NCBI RefSeq assembly: GCF_001723175.1
Contig: NC_064653.1
Coordinates: forward strand, 2,418,001 to 2,482,000
DNA from: Penicillium oxalicum
Lineage: Eukaryota; Ascomycota; Eurotiomycetes; Eurotiales; Aspergillaceae
DNA length: 64,000 nucleotides
Direction of reading: 5' to 3'
Position numbers and translations under genes: made by a program. Below the pieces are notes generated by a model. The model did not search any database. It was not told the DNA's origin and saw only the letters and a list, made by a program, of their open reading frames with translations. Within the stretch, counting starts at the first letter, position 1. The number at the start of each line of letters is the position of its first letter. Below are positions 1-13,000 of the stretch, one piece after another.

Positions 1-143
1 AAACCGAACGCATCAGTCTTTGCCATGGTGTTGAGTATATCCCCAAGTGAGCCCATCTCGCTGATACCACATTCCTTCCTCCAGGCCAAGGATTTCACTG
101 CGCAAAGGAAAATACTCGATCTTTCTCCCCAACCTTCGACTCC
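1..143. other. 5' flank of the first gene
   Basis: Short stretch before the first recognisable start codon. It contains a pyrimidine-rich run just upstream of the ATG at 144 (tctttctcccc), as is common in fungal core promoters. No coding feature is seen. Confidence 0.4.
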
Positions 144-1228
144 ATGGCTTTCTGGGTTGACTGGGCTCTTTGGGAGAAGCTGAGCTTTGTAGGTCCTCAA
201 CATGGTGTGAAACCCTTTGAAATACTAATGATGACCACTTCAGGCGCTAGCACTCTTGATTGTACTAAGCCCTTTCTGAAGAAGGTTTCTCGCCAGGAGA
301 CTCACCTTGTCACAGGTTATGGTTTTTGTCTATGCGTTCTGCGTCTTGGCCTTTAACACATGGAAGATTCGCCGCTACACCGACGCCGAGCTTCGTCAAA
401 AAGATAAAGAGGCGGAGCTTCATCCGATTCTTTCAAATGATATTGTCCCGTTTGGTGCCAAAGCCCTGGAGCGGCGAGTCTACGTGGAAGGTATCTGGGT
501 CTCCCCTCTCTCTACTCCCCTTTTAAGTACCCTACCGTCAGAGACACCGAGCATAAGCCCACTGAGCCCATCGCCGGAGAGATTCTCGCCGAGATCACCG
601 ACTCCGGCATCTTCAGTTGCTCCCGAGGAAGTGAAAGAGCCCCAGGCAGTAGCAGAATCGATTGCGCCCACTGACGACTCTTTCGAGCGAGAATCTCTCA
701 CAGTCCATCCCTCCAGGGGTGGAATTGGTTTGGATGAAGCCAGCGAAAGATCTGTTTCATTTCCTGAAACCAAGCAAACAACAATACTTCCTGGCCAGGC
801 TTGCGATGATATACCCCAATACGAGCAGCACGACGCAAAGCGTGTCAGTTTCCATACCCGTGTTCGGCATGCGGGCTCAGTGTCTGAGGCCGATCTTGCG
901 GATAGTACACTGGCAGATATCACAAACTCCCTCGACCCAAGCAAAGAAGCGGACGCCCCACCACAGAATGAGAAAAGCCGATTGTCGCGCATCTCGAGTA
1001 CGTGATTCTGGCTTTTGATCGAGACCAAGAATCCTTCTAACGGTGACAGGAGTCCTTCGGAAGCGATCTTCAGAGGAATTTCGACGAAAGATGAGTGCCC
1101 TGTTCAACGAGCAGTTTCGTATGGATGGTCCAGCCGACCAGCTGCAAATTGATCCACCTTTCCGGCACTCTCGTAGTCGGAAGAGACGAAAATCGACCAT
1201 CACGCAATCTCATTCTCTGAACCTCTAA
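144..1228 (+). CDS. Membrane-anchored protein of unknown function
   Basis: Predicted protein of about 307 residues from four exons: 144-188, 244-261, 316-997 and 1050-1228. The three introns (189-243, 262-315, 998-1049) have GT..AG ends and restore one frame. Joining the tiny 18-nt second exon produces a single hydrophobic segment at about residues 15-37 that ends in AFCVLAFNTWKIRR, so the positive-inside rule suggests a cytoplasmic tail. The next part (HPILSNDIVPFGAKALERR) looks like a conserved fungal block. It is followed by a long Ser/Pro-rich, probably disordered region, and the C-terminus is basic (RSRKRRKST). I do not recognise the family and assign no function. It is co-oriented with RAD51 downstream. 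The first two exons are short and rest on splice motifs only, so the N-terminus is less certain than the rest. Confidence 0.7.
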
Positions 1229-2289
1229 GTGACCGCGTACTGGATACGACCAGGCTTTCAGTTATTGTTCGCAACCTGCTGGTCTTACTCTTTGGGTTCC
1301 TTTTGTGAACATCCACTCGCTGACTTGTCTCTGGTGGAAGGCCATGACTCCCGTTGACTAGGTGCGCGCCAAGGAACCGGAAACTTCTTTGGCTGTTGGC
1401 CGGGTTGTGAAGTATAAACTCCATTGTGATGTGCATACGGAGCGTACGACGGCAAAACGGCGTACGTTGGTCAGGCGTTAGATGGTCTTCAGTTGTGCAT
1501 ATTCTTAATTCGTAGTTTTAACGTCACTTCATGCACCATGGCATTGCGCAAGTCGAGTTCACCAGTTCCTCTCAAGTCACTACAAACTTTCACCATTAGT
1601 CTGCGCAATGGCCCAGTTGTAACTCGATGACTCCAAGGTTCACTCTGCAGTTGTTGCGAGTAAAATGTCTTGGGAAATTTCCGTCCCCAACGGATTCACT
1701 TTGCATTGTCTGCCCTCGGGATGTCAGACTCGCAGCGAAGGGTTTAAAAGACAGGCAATTCCAATATGCGACGACTGTGGGTATGAATATGCACTGAGTT
1801 TTCGGCCATACTACGTATTACCAGACTGCCTCGAGTGCACACCCTCGAGATTGAGCCAACTTTGTCAGCTCCACAGTCAAGTTCGAGATGGCGATGTGGA
1901 CCAATCCGACTCATCGGGAGTCTCCACCAAACGCACTGCTGCCTTGTGCCTTCCGATCGATATCAGACCACGTGACTGCGCGACAGTCTCGACGCGTCGC
2001 CCACGAAGGCGAATGTCGATTGTGGTTTGGTAGCCCCGTATTCGCCACAAACAGGACGAGGATTTCAAAGAACCGGAAGCCTGTGACTCACTGGATATCA
2101 CCTTGGGCGTCTTGCCAAACTCATTTTGCCCCGTCAGGCTTCCACTGCCCCTACTTCACTCCTGACCTCAGCGCGTTGCGGTCATCTTAGCGCATCTCAT
2201 TAGGAACCATTCCAGCACCGTGCGCATTTCGGGGTGCCATCTCAGAAGACTGATCTTTCTATTTAAGCAAAAAGAAGAGAGAAAAAAGG
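1229..2289. other. Intergenic region, including RAD51 promoter
   Basis: About 1.06 kb with no convincing gene. Open frames here (for example 1665-2033 on +) have no recognisable motif or splice context. The region includes a perfect palindrome around an ACGCGT box (listed separately) and otherwise presumably holds the terminator of the first gene and the promoter of RAD51. Confidence 0.5.
1990..1999. promoter_or_regulatory. MCB-like box upstream of RAD51
   Basis: Perfect 10-bp palindrome CGACGCGTCG, with core ACGCGT at 1992-1997, about 293 bp upstream of the RAD51 start codon. ACGCGT is the MluI cell-cycle box bound by MBF-type factors in yeasts, and yeast RAD51-type genes are known to carry it. 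Function here is inferred from sequence and position only, and a single 6-mer can occur by chance. Confidence 0.4.
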
Positions 2290-3580
2290 ATGACAACCGA
2301 TCAGGAAGTGCAGCCCGAGTACGAGGATGGCGGTTCGACCGGTCCTGGAGCCCCAACCCCGCTATCAGCGCTGGAGGTGAGCATATCCGAGGGCAACGTG
2401 TGAGGGGAAACACAGGCTGAATTTTTGCGACAGGGTATGGCTGGGTTGACTGCTCGCGACATCAAGTTGTTCGTGGATGCTGGGTATCATACTGTTGAAC
2501 GAGTTGCCTTCACGTATGTGACGAGTCTAGACACTTCCTCTATTGCCGCTACCACGACGGTGAAAACAACCAATCGTCTGTGGTTCATCTCCAGCTGATG
2601 CAAATGTCACATCCCTAGGCCAAAGCGCCAGCTTGAACAGATCAAGGGAATTTCGGAGCAAAAAGCCAGTAAAATCCTGGCTGAGGGTAAGTTGGGAGCT
2701 GCATATTCCCCGAAGTCTCAATCGTTCAAATCTGTCAGACTAACTCGATCCTCTTTTGTCCCGGAAAGCAAACAAAATTGTTCCTCTGGGATTTACCACG
2801 GCCACCGAAATGCACGCACGACGCAGTGAACTGATCTCCATCACGACTGGCTCTAAGCAACTCGATACGCTTCTTGGGGGTGGTATCGAAACGGGCTCAA
2901 TCACGGAGATCTTCGGAGAATTCAGAACGGGAAAAAGTCAGATTTGCCACACACTTGCCGTGACCTGTCAGCTGCCATTCGACATGGGCGGCGGCGAGGG
3001 CAAGTGTCTTTACATCGATACGGAGGGAACTTTCCGGCCGGTTCGACTTCTTGCTGTTGCGCAACGATACGGCCTGGTTGGAGAAGAAGTCCTTGACAAT
3101 GTCGCATATGCGCGCGCGTACAACTCCGATCATCAACTGCAGTTACTCAACCAGGCCTCTCAAATGATGTGTGAGACGCGCTTCTCGCTCTTGATTGTGG
3201 ATTCGGCCACGTCGCTGTATCGAACAGACTTCAATGGTCGTGGTGAGCTTGCATCGCGGCAGACTCATCTTGCAAAGTTCTTACGCACACTTCAATATCT
3301 GGCGGATGAGTTTGGTATTGCAGTCGTCATCACCAATCAAGTCGTGGCTCAAGTCGACGGTGGGCCCAGTGCTATGTTCAATCCTGATCCGAAGAAGCCT
3401 ATTGGCGGTAATATCATTGCCCACGCCAGCACAACGCGACTGAGTTTGAAGAAGGGTCGAGGAGAAACTCGAATTTGCAAGATCTATGATAGTCCATGCC
3501 TTCCTGAAAGTGATTGTCTCTTCGCTATCAATGAGGATGGCATTGGCGATCCGAGCGAGAAAGACCTGGAGAAAGATTAA
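2290..3580 (+). CDS. uvsC: RAD51 recombinase
   Basis: DNA-dependent ATPase that forms the strand-exchange filament in homologous recombination, acting in the nucleus. Four exons (2290-2376, 2434-2513, 2619-2686, 2769-3580) give 348 residues, a normal length for fungal Rad51. The order is an acidic N-terminus, a helix-hairpin-helix domain at about residues 30-78 ([19 protein letters not shown], then [14 protein letters not shown]), and the RecA core. Walker A is GEFRTGKSQ at about 128-136 and Walker B is LLIVD at about 219-223. The loop segments VVAQVDGG and [17 protein letters not shown] are intact. The third intron ends in AAG; this is forced, because the earlier CAG gives an immediate stop. 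The symbol follows the A. nidulans RAD51 gene. Identity is very secure, and exon joins are supported by continuity of the conserved N-terminal domain. Confidence 0.97.
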
Positions 3581-4103
3581 GACTCCATGTGTGATTTATT
3601 CTCAGCATTGTTACGAATTTAGTGACCTAATGAGCCGTTACGGATTGACCTGTACTCTACCTCAGTATTTTTTTTTCCTGCCCTGTGGATCAAGTTGGTC
3701 AAAGTTCATAGTTTTTGCCATTGATTGTTGTAGAGAGCGACCAATAGGAGTGTGGATGTGTGCGAGCTCCCGTCTGGACATGCATTAAACATAAAGAAAT
3801 CAATTCATAACCAGTAGCATCAGACTAGTAGAATAGGTACAAGTTAATCCTCCGCCTGTGTTCCCCAGGTGTACCTTAGCATATCTTTATTTTTGGTTGC
3901 AGCAATCCGAATCTGTTGCGGCGGTCAGGTGCCAAACACAGCAGTTAAGGTTGAAGGACCCCAGGGCGCGCCGCGTGCCCGCGCCAAGACTCTGCTTTTT
4001 TGAAGCTCCAGCTTTCCGCCTCACCACCTTCCCTCCGTTCACTGTGAGCCATGGGACACTGAGTCGACTGTGTTCAACGTCCAGACTTCGCCGTCGTTCA
4101 ACC
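3581..4103. other. Intergenic region between RAD51 and NUP120
   Basis: 523 bp between two tandem genes. An in-frame ATG at 3858 would extend Nup120 by 82 residues, but the extension is Arg/Pro/Phe-rich and unlike the family. The ATG at 4104 sits in a better context (tcaaccATGG) and starts directly with conserved sequence. I see nothing else here. Confidence 0.5.
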
Positions 4104-7100
4104 ATGGCGAAAATTTACAAAGACACCAGAATTGACCTCCGGCCATTCTCACCGGCGACGACCGTGAATTTCCAGGTCTCGGCCGAAGAGAGACCAACCC
4201 GTCGGCCTCGCTTTTCTATTTCCTCTGCGCAGGAGCAATCCGATATTCCTATTGCCAAAGATGAAGAAGAATTTGCCCGCAGATACCTCGCGACACAAGG
4301 CGCAGTTTACTTCCGCAAGCGCAAGACCTATCCCAGAACCTTCGTGTGGAGAGTCGTCAATGACAACAAGACGTTGGAGATCCAGTGCGCAGACTTGACC
4401 AAGAGCGGCACAGAGCACCATGAGCATGACATCACGCTCCGGTTACACTTTACCGATCAGATTCTTCCTGCTGGTGTGGCTTTGGCTGACTCGGAGGAGC
4501 ACGAAGTTCTGAGTGTCTTCGTCATCACGGAATCGAAGCAGCTCCATACCTTGTCCCTCCGATCTGAGTTCTTCCGACGATCAGAGTCAATCGATGACAA
4601 TGTGAGCGAATGGTGTAAAACCTGCACTCCTGCACCCTTGTCATTCGCAAACCCTCACAGGCTTCACGCCAGCACTCCCCAAGAGCTCTTCATCGCCCTC
4701 GACAGTGGTGCGCTTTTGCGATTGACGCGGAGAGCCGGTGACGACGGTAAGAGAATTTGCTCCTCATTTTATCCGTGTTCTATCTTCTGACATTCTTCTT
4801 TTGGGTCTCAAGGCTCGCATTGGACACCTCTCACCTTCGACGAACGAACATGGGGCGCATCGATCCGTGGCCTAGTGAAATGGCACGCTACCTCTACGAT
4901 CAAGCACAATGGACGGAATCTCGACTTGAACGTCGCCAACGCCATTGCCACGACATCCGATGACACCTATGTTTTTGCGATTTGCTTGAATCATACCCTC
5001 AAGATTTGGAATCTCGCCACCAACAAGCTTGCGGCGACAAAAGACCTTTTGGGTCGCACCATGGACCCCGATGCGGTCCCCTACACCTTGAACCCCGCCG
5101 AGACGTCCTTCATTCGGGTGTTCAACGCGGAAAGGGCGATGGATGGGAGCCACAGATATTATGTTGTCACCTACTCTCCCTTCGATGACGGGCGCTTCAA
5201 ATTCTGGGCAGTCAAGGGAGGGCTGACATCTGACCTGGTGATTGAAGATCTTTATGCCGATGCTGTGTTCCGGCCCATGGACCCTGATGTAACGGGTAAT
5301 ATGTTCTGGAGCATCGCAGATTTCCATGTGAAGTCAATGGAAGAAGGAAAAGGCATGGAGTTATGGGTGCTATGGAGAAACCACGGTCTCTATCAGCTCT
5401 ACACACTACACTTTGATTTACAAACTCTCGTCACGGATTGGACCTCAAATTGGGTGTCAACAGCAGCCGAGACTCATCGCCAGCAGTCACTCCCAGCCCC
5501 GACATATGAAGAGGCTGACGATCCGACTGAGAAATGGCTGGCTTATCTCATGCATCCAACTCGGTATCTACCGGAGGTCCTGGAGACTGCGTTGGCAGTG
5601 TATCAGGAAGCGCTCAGGCCGTTATCGTCAACCTCCTCCGGTGCGCTCAAGAAAGATGTGCCGTTGGCCGAGAGGCTCTGCTCGACGATTGCGCAAATGG
5701 TTTCTCTTCGTAGATACACCGACGATGAGATGGACTACTCCCGATACCGGATGGACACAGATGCCAAGTGGCGTCAGTTTTGGCAAGTTGCCGAGGATCT
5801 CAACAAGCGCAGATTCGAACCGATTTCGCTTGCTTACGACTCCTACCACGAAATGCCCTGGCTTCTGCTTTCCGACTCGTGTGCTGTGATCAGAGAATGC
5901 AACACGGCCGAAATACTTATACACAATTCGAGTTCCGAACTTCGCGAGGAGGGGCCCAAGATTGTGGACCGATGGAGACACCGAAATTTGCACGCCGAGC
6001 TCGGAAATTTGTACGAGCAAGCTTCATCCTTGATCAGAGTAGCCTCCGATTTCAGGAAAAAGCTGTCTGCGGAGCTGAACGCAGCCTGTCGCGCCGCTCT
6101 TGAAAGCGAGATTTTCACTGAACCTTCTTCCTCGATAAATGATCGCATGGACAACTTCAGAGAGCGCTGCGAATTTGGAGATCGCATTTCTAACAAAACA
6201 TTTGATGGCCTTGTCGCGGCTTTGAATGAGTACCAGGATGCAGAGAACCTGTCAAGTGATCCGTTCTATGCTATCCTTGACACCGTTCCTGTTGGCTTCA
6301 CTGGTAAAGACTCTGGGCTCACATCAACTTCTTTCGGCGCACGAGCCATTGTTGGTGGTGCGCTGGAGACAATCTCCCTTACGCGCCAGATCTTGTACGA
6401 TCTGTTGATCCTGGTTGTATTTGTCGACGGCGAGATTGAGCAAGGCGACCGGTCAACTTTCCATGCCACTGATCTCTTCTCCAGCCTTGTTGACTCACTT
6501 CGCGAATATGAAATGATCAATTGGCTCAGCTCAAATGTCCGGAAGTGCCGCGACCGCGTCGCTATCAGCATGGGGTCTGGGGCGTCTACTCCTGTCTTTT
6601 CTTTGAAGGAAAGAAAGTCAACTCAGAGCAAGAATCTGCGTACAGCCACCGTTCTGGAAGATCTTTTTGTTGCGGACATTAAGCCACGTCAACCGATCGG
6701 TATGCCTCAAAGCTACACACTCACTCTCGGTGTTAGAGATTTGCTTGCCTGGGTCACGAGACCTGGCGAAGTCACTTACGCCAACGCGTTGGCATACATT
6801 CAATGCGACCTTCTCGCAAAGGACAATCTCGATCTCGCCTGGGATTTCCTCCGTTTCCAAGCAAGCACTCCCTGGGCAACCTATGTCAAGGGACGCTTGC
6901 ATGTTGCAATGGCCGAGTATGACATTGCAGCCATTTACTTCCGCAAGGCGGCCTACCTATTATGTAAGTCAATATTCAGATATCCTTGATTGATCAGCTG
7001 TTCATACTATCTTTAGCTTGTGGCAAACCGCTGGGAAATCTACACGAGATGTCCTCTACGCTTCTGGATCTGGTTGCCGTCAATTGCTTCCATAATGGCA

Positions 7101-8194
7101 TTCCGAAGTACTACCAGCATATCCTTTCCGTCTTTGAGCAAGCGCGCTCGTTCTCCCACGTCGCCGAGTTTGCCAGCCTGGCGCTGCGAGCATTGGACTC
7201 GGAGCCTTGGGCTGAGCACGACCCAGGATACACCCAGATGCGAACCGACCTGCTCTCTCGCTTGTTCTTCGCGTCGTTGAAAACCTGCCAGTTTGATCAA
7301 GCTTACTCTGCCTTGGCTCGGTACCAGGATCTCGCCCTGCAGAGGTCCGCACTTAACTCGCTCATCACAAATATTCTTGCTGTTTCCGGGCCAGGTGTTG
7401 CTGGAATCCAGCAGATTCTACGGTTCCCCACCGCGCTTGTCCCGAACATCGCCTCTCATGTCGATGAGATTCTCGTCTCTCTAGCCCGGAAGCAGAATAC
7501 CTTCACATCATGGGTTGACATCGACAATGACGAGGTTGACATCTCATCGATCGATTACAACCGCATCCTACAGGCTTACCGGGTCGCTCGTAACGATTAC
7601 CGTGGCGCCGCTGAGATTGCGTACCGCAATGTGCAGCGCCTGCGTCAGGCAAGAGATGCGCCTTCGTCTGCTCTCGTCCGCAAGTCACTGAGAGAAACCG
7701 AGGTTGCCCATGTGCCCGAGGACGACCAGGAGAGTAAGGAGATCCGACATGAACTCCTATCATTGATCAACTTGCTCGCATCGGTCGACAAAAATGAAGC
7801 ATACATCCTTGTGGAGACTAGCCCACCTGCATCACCAACCGAAGGAACAAGTTCGCTCCATTCCAAACGCCGACATCAAGATGATGATGAAAATGTTTTC
7901 ATGGAGGATGCCCGCCCTGGGTCTTCATCCCCTAGTGAAGACAGACGCAGATCATTAAGTCGAGCATCATTCACATCCTCTGACCGCAGAGGCAGCCGTG
8001 GCAGCATTTCTTTCCAATCGCCACTTGATGCACCCCAGAAGCGAGTCATTGTCACTCTTGATCATCTTCGTCGCGAGTACCAATCCGAACTCGATCGAGT
8101 GAGCCGCATTGAACGCGGTGACTGGGAATTCGGATTACTGGAGGATGACGATGAGGAGGCAGCCGATGATGATGATACGATGGAAATGTCATAG
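4104..8194 (+). CDS. nup120: Nucleoporin Nup120 (Nup160 family)
   Basis: Scaffold nucleoporin of the Y-shaped (Nup84/Nup107-160) complex of the nuclear pore. Three exons (4104-4746, 4813-6963, 7017-8194), separated by introns of 66 and 53 nt, give about 1323 residues, within the fungal range. The start MAKIYKDTRIDLRP and the following beta-rich part (roughly residues 1-480) fit the N-terminal beta-propeller. The rest is alpha-helical, including conserved stretches such as YYVVTYSPFDDGRFKFWAVK near residue 250 and the block following LLSCGKPLGNLHE after the last intron. The C-terminus is first Ser/Arg-rich and then strongly acidic (EDDDEEAADDDD). The start at 4104 is chosen over 3858 because family similarity begins there. 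It lies in tandem with RAD51 with no obvious functional link. Confidence 0.92.
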
Positions 8195-10031
8195 TTGTGA
8201 TATTCATCATTTAAAACATACTGTCGCTGTGAAGGTTACTTGAACACGGCATTTTTCCAATGCGATTTGGGCGGGACTGGCAGAAATGGAGACCAGGAGT
8301 TCTACCCAGTTTTTTGATGAGTTTCTTACAAACCACCTCAATGAAGGCTGTCTGATCGGATCAATTGCAGTCATTCGAAAGATCGTGTTTTTTTCTAGCG
8401 GTAGATCTCCCCGCCCACGGTGTATTTGGATCCGGAATAGCAAGTTTGAGTTGCCCTGTCCAGCGAATAATTTTGGAGTTCGCCGGTCACACAGAGCAAC
8501 ATGGACTCTGCTTCCAGTGATGTAGTTCATGGCTCTCTAGCCTTTTGGCCCGATCGGTGCGAGGTAGGCGGGGCTCTTCAGCAGGTTTTCATCCATTTTG
8601 CCATCAGTACGCAACAATAGGTTCCATCGCAATCGAATCGCATTTTCAAAGCTCATACATGTAAAGCCACATTTCAAGGCTGCTGGATCAAAGCAGTAGG
8701 TCTTGAGAGGGATGGACCTGCTAGGTACCTAGTTGTAGTCTGGTAGTCACTACTACATGGAAGATGTTCCGGTACTGCTCGTATATCACTTCACCTCTAC
8801 ATTAGATCATGTCGAATTAATACCTTCAAGCTGAGTACCTCACAGACCTGGGCTGCACGGTGTCCGGCCCTTGAATGGAACTTGGCTATCGGGTCAATGG
8901 AAGTTCATATAGAGTAAACTACTTGGAGATGAAGTAGATGTTTGACTAATCTCCGGGCACCCGCGCCGAGACGAAGCAAAATATATTTTCAGCATCGGGC
9001 TGTCTCGGACATAAGGAATAACACCTCAATACAAGGTGGAGTCCGCCGCGCCCAAGTCCGCTCGTCGCAGCGGTTCTTGACAGTATTGCAGTGTGTTTCT
9101 TTTTTAATGGACTTCAAGTGTAGCCGTCGGGCTCTGATTACCTGTCAATTACAGTATGGGATAAACAAGATTAGAACAAAAATAAATCATTGGCAGTCCC
9201 CTCTGGTCTTGTCCGTGCATCTGGCACCATTTCATCAAAATGTTCAGACTTGATCAGACCATCAATATGGGGCATATGGATGAGGTTAGAGCTACAAACG
9301 TCCCTGTTGAAGATTGCGAAGATTTTTCTACAGTTGGAAATTATTGTCCTCAAATTTACGCACTTTCTGTGTAAAATCTCAGTGGCGGGCGAGCGTCAAC
9401 CAGGACTACCCACATACGTATTCTTTCCTTTCCACCTTCATCTAATGTACTCACTCGAATGAGCAGGATCGGGGCATTTGAATAGATTTATTAAAGAATT
9501 AAACATAGACTTTGCAATTGAAGATCATAAGCGCTACCGTTCTTAAATCCATGAATAAGGTTATTGCCGTTAAGCTCGATGAGGCCTTACAATTTGCAAG
9601 GTAGTATAATATTTTGCTGATCGTAACAGGACATACAGACTGCACTTCTGAAATCATGTCCATTGGTAAAATGACTGATTTACAGGCCTCAAGAATTCGT
9701 GAGAAAGTAACATTAAAAAAGAAGACAAATAATCGTGCAAAAAAATGGGTTGATCATAAACAAGAGCGGGTATGGCCCTGAAAATTAAGGATGGACAGAG
9801 AAAGGAAATGTAACATGTCACAAATGCCATACAGCCAAAAAGTCCGTGCGGTTGGGCATTGACATGGATGCAAGTAGCTGCAGAGAGGCGATCGCCTGAC
9901 CACAACAAAAAGTCGAGAGCGGCCGTCGCTGTGCTCTGGGGAAATAATTTTGTCCAGTGGGAAAAGAAAGGGAGAAAAATAATCCAGAAAGGGATGAAAA
10001 AAAGGGGGGAATGACTGGGACCTGAATCGGA
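8195..10031. other. Intergenic region, NUP120 to ABC transporter
   Basis: About 1.84 kb between the 3' ends of two convergent genes (NUP120 on +, ABC transporter on -). Open frames are all short (maximum 107 codons), AT-rich and without motifs. A GGTACC-centred palindrome (CTAGGTACCTAG, near 8720) is present. No gene, RNA or mobile element is recognised. Confidence 0.5.
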
Positions 10032-13000
10032 TTATGCAGCGTCCTCGGTCACTACTGAGTCAGTATACAGTCGAGCAAAGTACGAGTCTGGCTTGACTAG
10101 CAACTGATAGGGCTCCCCGACCTCAACGATGCGCCCGGCGTCCAGCACCACGATGCGGTCAAAGTCAAGGATGGTGTCAAGTTTGTGCGCAACCGCAATA
10201 ACGGTGTGGTTGAAAAATTTCTCACGAATGACGCGCTGCATGATCTCATCTGTTTTCGAATCGATGCTTGAAAAAAAAAACAAAATGTCAGTGTTGGACG
10301 TCAAGCGTAAATCTTTTCCAATTTAGGGAGTGTGGGGAGAAACATTGCTGCAAGGAAGTGCGGAAAGGGCGTCCTGTTCCTGATGGATCGCCTAAACGAA
10401 GGTATAGGGCGCCATGTCCTCCGCTCGGACTGGCATGGAATGATGCCAGTGGTTGATCAACACCGGTGGGGGAAACCGATGAACAAAACAGGGTAGCAGC
10501 CCTGAGCGGAAGGTCCAAGGGCAAAACAATTGAAGCATATGAGAGGAAGGGCGAATCAATAAAGTGAATGTGGACTTACTTGCTGGTCGCCTCGTCTAGG
10601 ATAACAATGTTACCCGGGCGCAGGATAGCTCGAGCAAGAGAGAAGAGCTGCATCTGGCCGTGAGACAAGTGAATTTCGTCGATGTCCGTGTCCAAGTCGC
10701 CCTTTTCGAGAATCAAGGAGTGTAGTTGCACACTCTTGAGCGCGTTCCGAATGTCGTCGTCACTTCGTGACCTCGTCGGATCGACGTTGACACGTACACT
10801 GCCCTTAAACGACAACGAATCCTGAGAGACACCGTTGACACGAGAGCGGATGTCGCGTCGCGACAAAGTAGAGATGTCGATTCCATCTATGGAGATAGTG
10901 CCGGTGGTCAAGTCGATCATGCGGAAGATGCTCATGATCATAGAAGTTTTGCCACTATCATAAGAAAGACCGATTAGCATGGGAGACACGCTGGAGTCCA
11001 AGCTGCTTTGAATATGCCCACCTTCCTGTGCGTCCACATATGCCGATTTTCTCTCCGGCTTTGACGGAAAGCGATACCTCCCTCAAGACTGGCTCCTTGG
11101 GTCTGGGTGAGAGGTTAGTGTCTGACAGAAATAAGAGATCATCTTTTGAAGCTGTCGCACCTATACGCCGCAGACACAGACTGGAATGAGACCGTTCCTT
11201 TTGACGGCCAATCAGGAGTGATCGGTTGGTCCTCGCCAGGCTGGTCCTCAGATGGAACATTTTGAGTGAAATCCTTCACACGCACTATTGATCCAACGTG
11301 GGTTTCCAAATTGGTCCAGAAAGTCACCATGAGTTTGATGCTCTGGCTGAATTGGATCACGTTCAACAGAGCGACACCAATGGAACCTGCTCCCAAACTA
11401 GTGCCCCGGAGCACAACAACCAAGATCATGAGGAGCACAGCAATTCCAGCGACCACAAGATCCAAAGAAAGAGTGAGCCATCGCTGGATAGCAAACATCA
11501 AATAGAAAGGACGTTGGGAATAGTCAAGAAGCTCAATGTTTTTCTTTTCCATGGCATGTTGCCAGCCAAAAGCTCGAAGTGTCACCAAGCCCTGAAGGCA
11601 GTCGGTGAAGTTAGAGTAAAGAGGGGCTTTGGCTTCAAGATCCAGAAATCTAATTTGGCGGGAAGTGCGCAAGTAGATCTTTTGGATGAGGAATAGAAGA
11701 CCGAGAACAAGAGGAAATGAAATAGCTGCGTACTTTGAACTGACGCCGATGAGTATCATCTGGGCCAGGCAAAGGAAAATCGTGACAACGGTGTTGATGG
11801 CTGCGATTGGCAGTTCCATGTCAATCAACTGCAAGTCTTGGCTGAATCGATTGAGGATGGTACCCATATCTGTCGTCGAGAAGAAGAACATGGGGGCAGC
11901 AAGAACGGTTTGCAGCAACGTCCGATGGAACGTTTCACCGGATCTGGGAACCATGGTGATCACCATCTGCCAGCAGCCCAAGATCAAGGAAATCATGGCG
12001 ACGCAGCCAAGCATAGCATAAACACCAAGGTACTTTCCGGCTTCCTGTCTGGGTGCCTGAGTGTCGGAAATGGCCCACCACTTCATCCAGATACTGGGGA
12101 AAGAGATGCAAAAAACAAAGACAGCCATCGCGACCATGAAGGAGAGCGCTGGTAGCTTTCCGATTGCACTGATGTAGTAGCTGTAAATTGTGAGATCACC
12201 GCCACTCCCCCGACTTTCAAAATCGATGATGGATTCCTCTTTTTCTTCCTCTGCAGGAACCTCCTTAATTTGGATTGATGCGGCCGAAACTACCTTCGGC
12301 TTGTAGTCCCAGTCTGGCATCGCGAGATCAAAACTGGAAACGTAACCGCCGGTCTTACTCAATGCGCTGAAGTGGCCTTGTTCGCCGACCCGGCCAGTTG
12401 AGTCTATCACAACAATGTGATCTGAAAAAGGCAAACGTCTTACAGAAGAAGATGCCATGACCACGGAGGTCCCGATATCCCTAAGTAGGCCTGTGCTTCC
12501 AAAGAGACAGTGAAATATGTGATTCTCAGTAGTAGCGTCAAGCCCACTGAGAGCATCATCGAGGAATATGATTCTCCGCCGAGCATAGACTGCCCGCGCA
12601 AGCGCAATACGTTGACTTTGACCCCCACTGAGAGCAACTCCTTTGCTGCCAATGACGCTTTGATCACCATAAGGGAAATGTGAAAAGTCTTCTTCCAATG
12701 CGCAAGCCTTGACGACGGCAGAATACCATTCGGACTCGTAGTCAGACATTGACACAATACTGTCCTTGATGGTGCTATTCATGTGCCAGGGTGTTTGATC
12801 GCAATATGCAACACTGGGGGATTTCAACTCGACCTTGCCTTCAACACAGCAAACCTCCCCCAGCATTGCTTTCAACAGGGTAGACTTCCCACACCCAGAA
12901 GGTCCAATAAGCATGGTTAGTCCGCCACGAGGAAACGTGATGGAGATATCGGACAAAACGGGCTCTTTCTTTGGGTCCCAGGTAAATGTGCCATTCTCAA

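Noticed and set aside
1665..2033. 122-codon open frame upstream of RAD51
   Set aside because: It has no recognisable domain and no splice context, and it overlaps the probable promoter; Cys and Arg content look random.
3858..4103. 82-residue N-terminal extension of Nup120
   Set aside because: The composition is unlike the family and the ATG at 4104 has better context and begins the conserved sequence.
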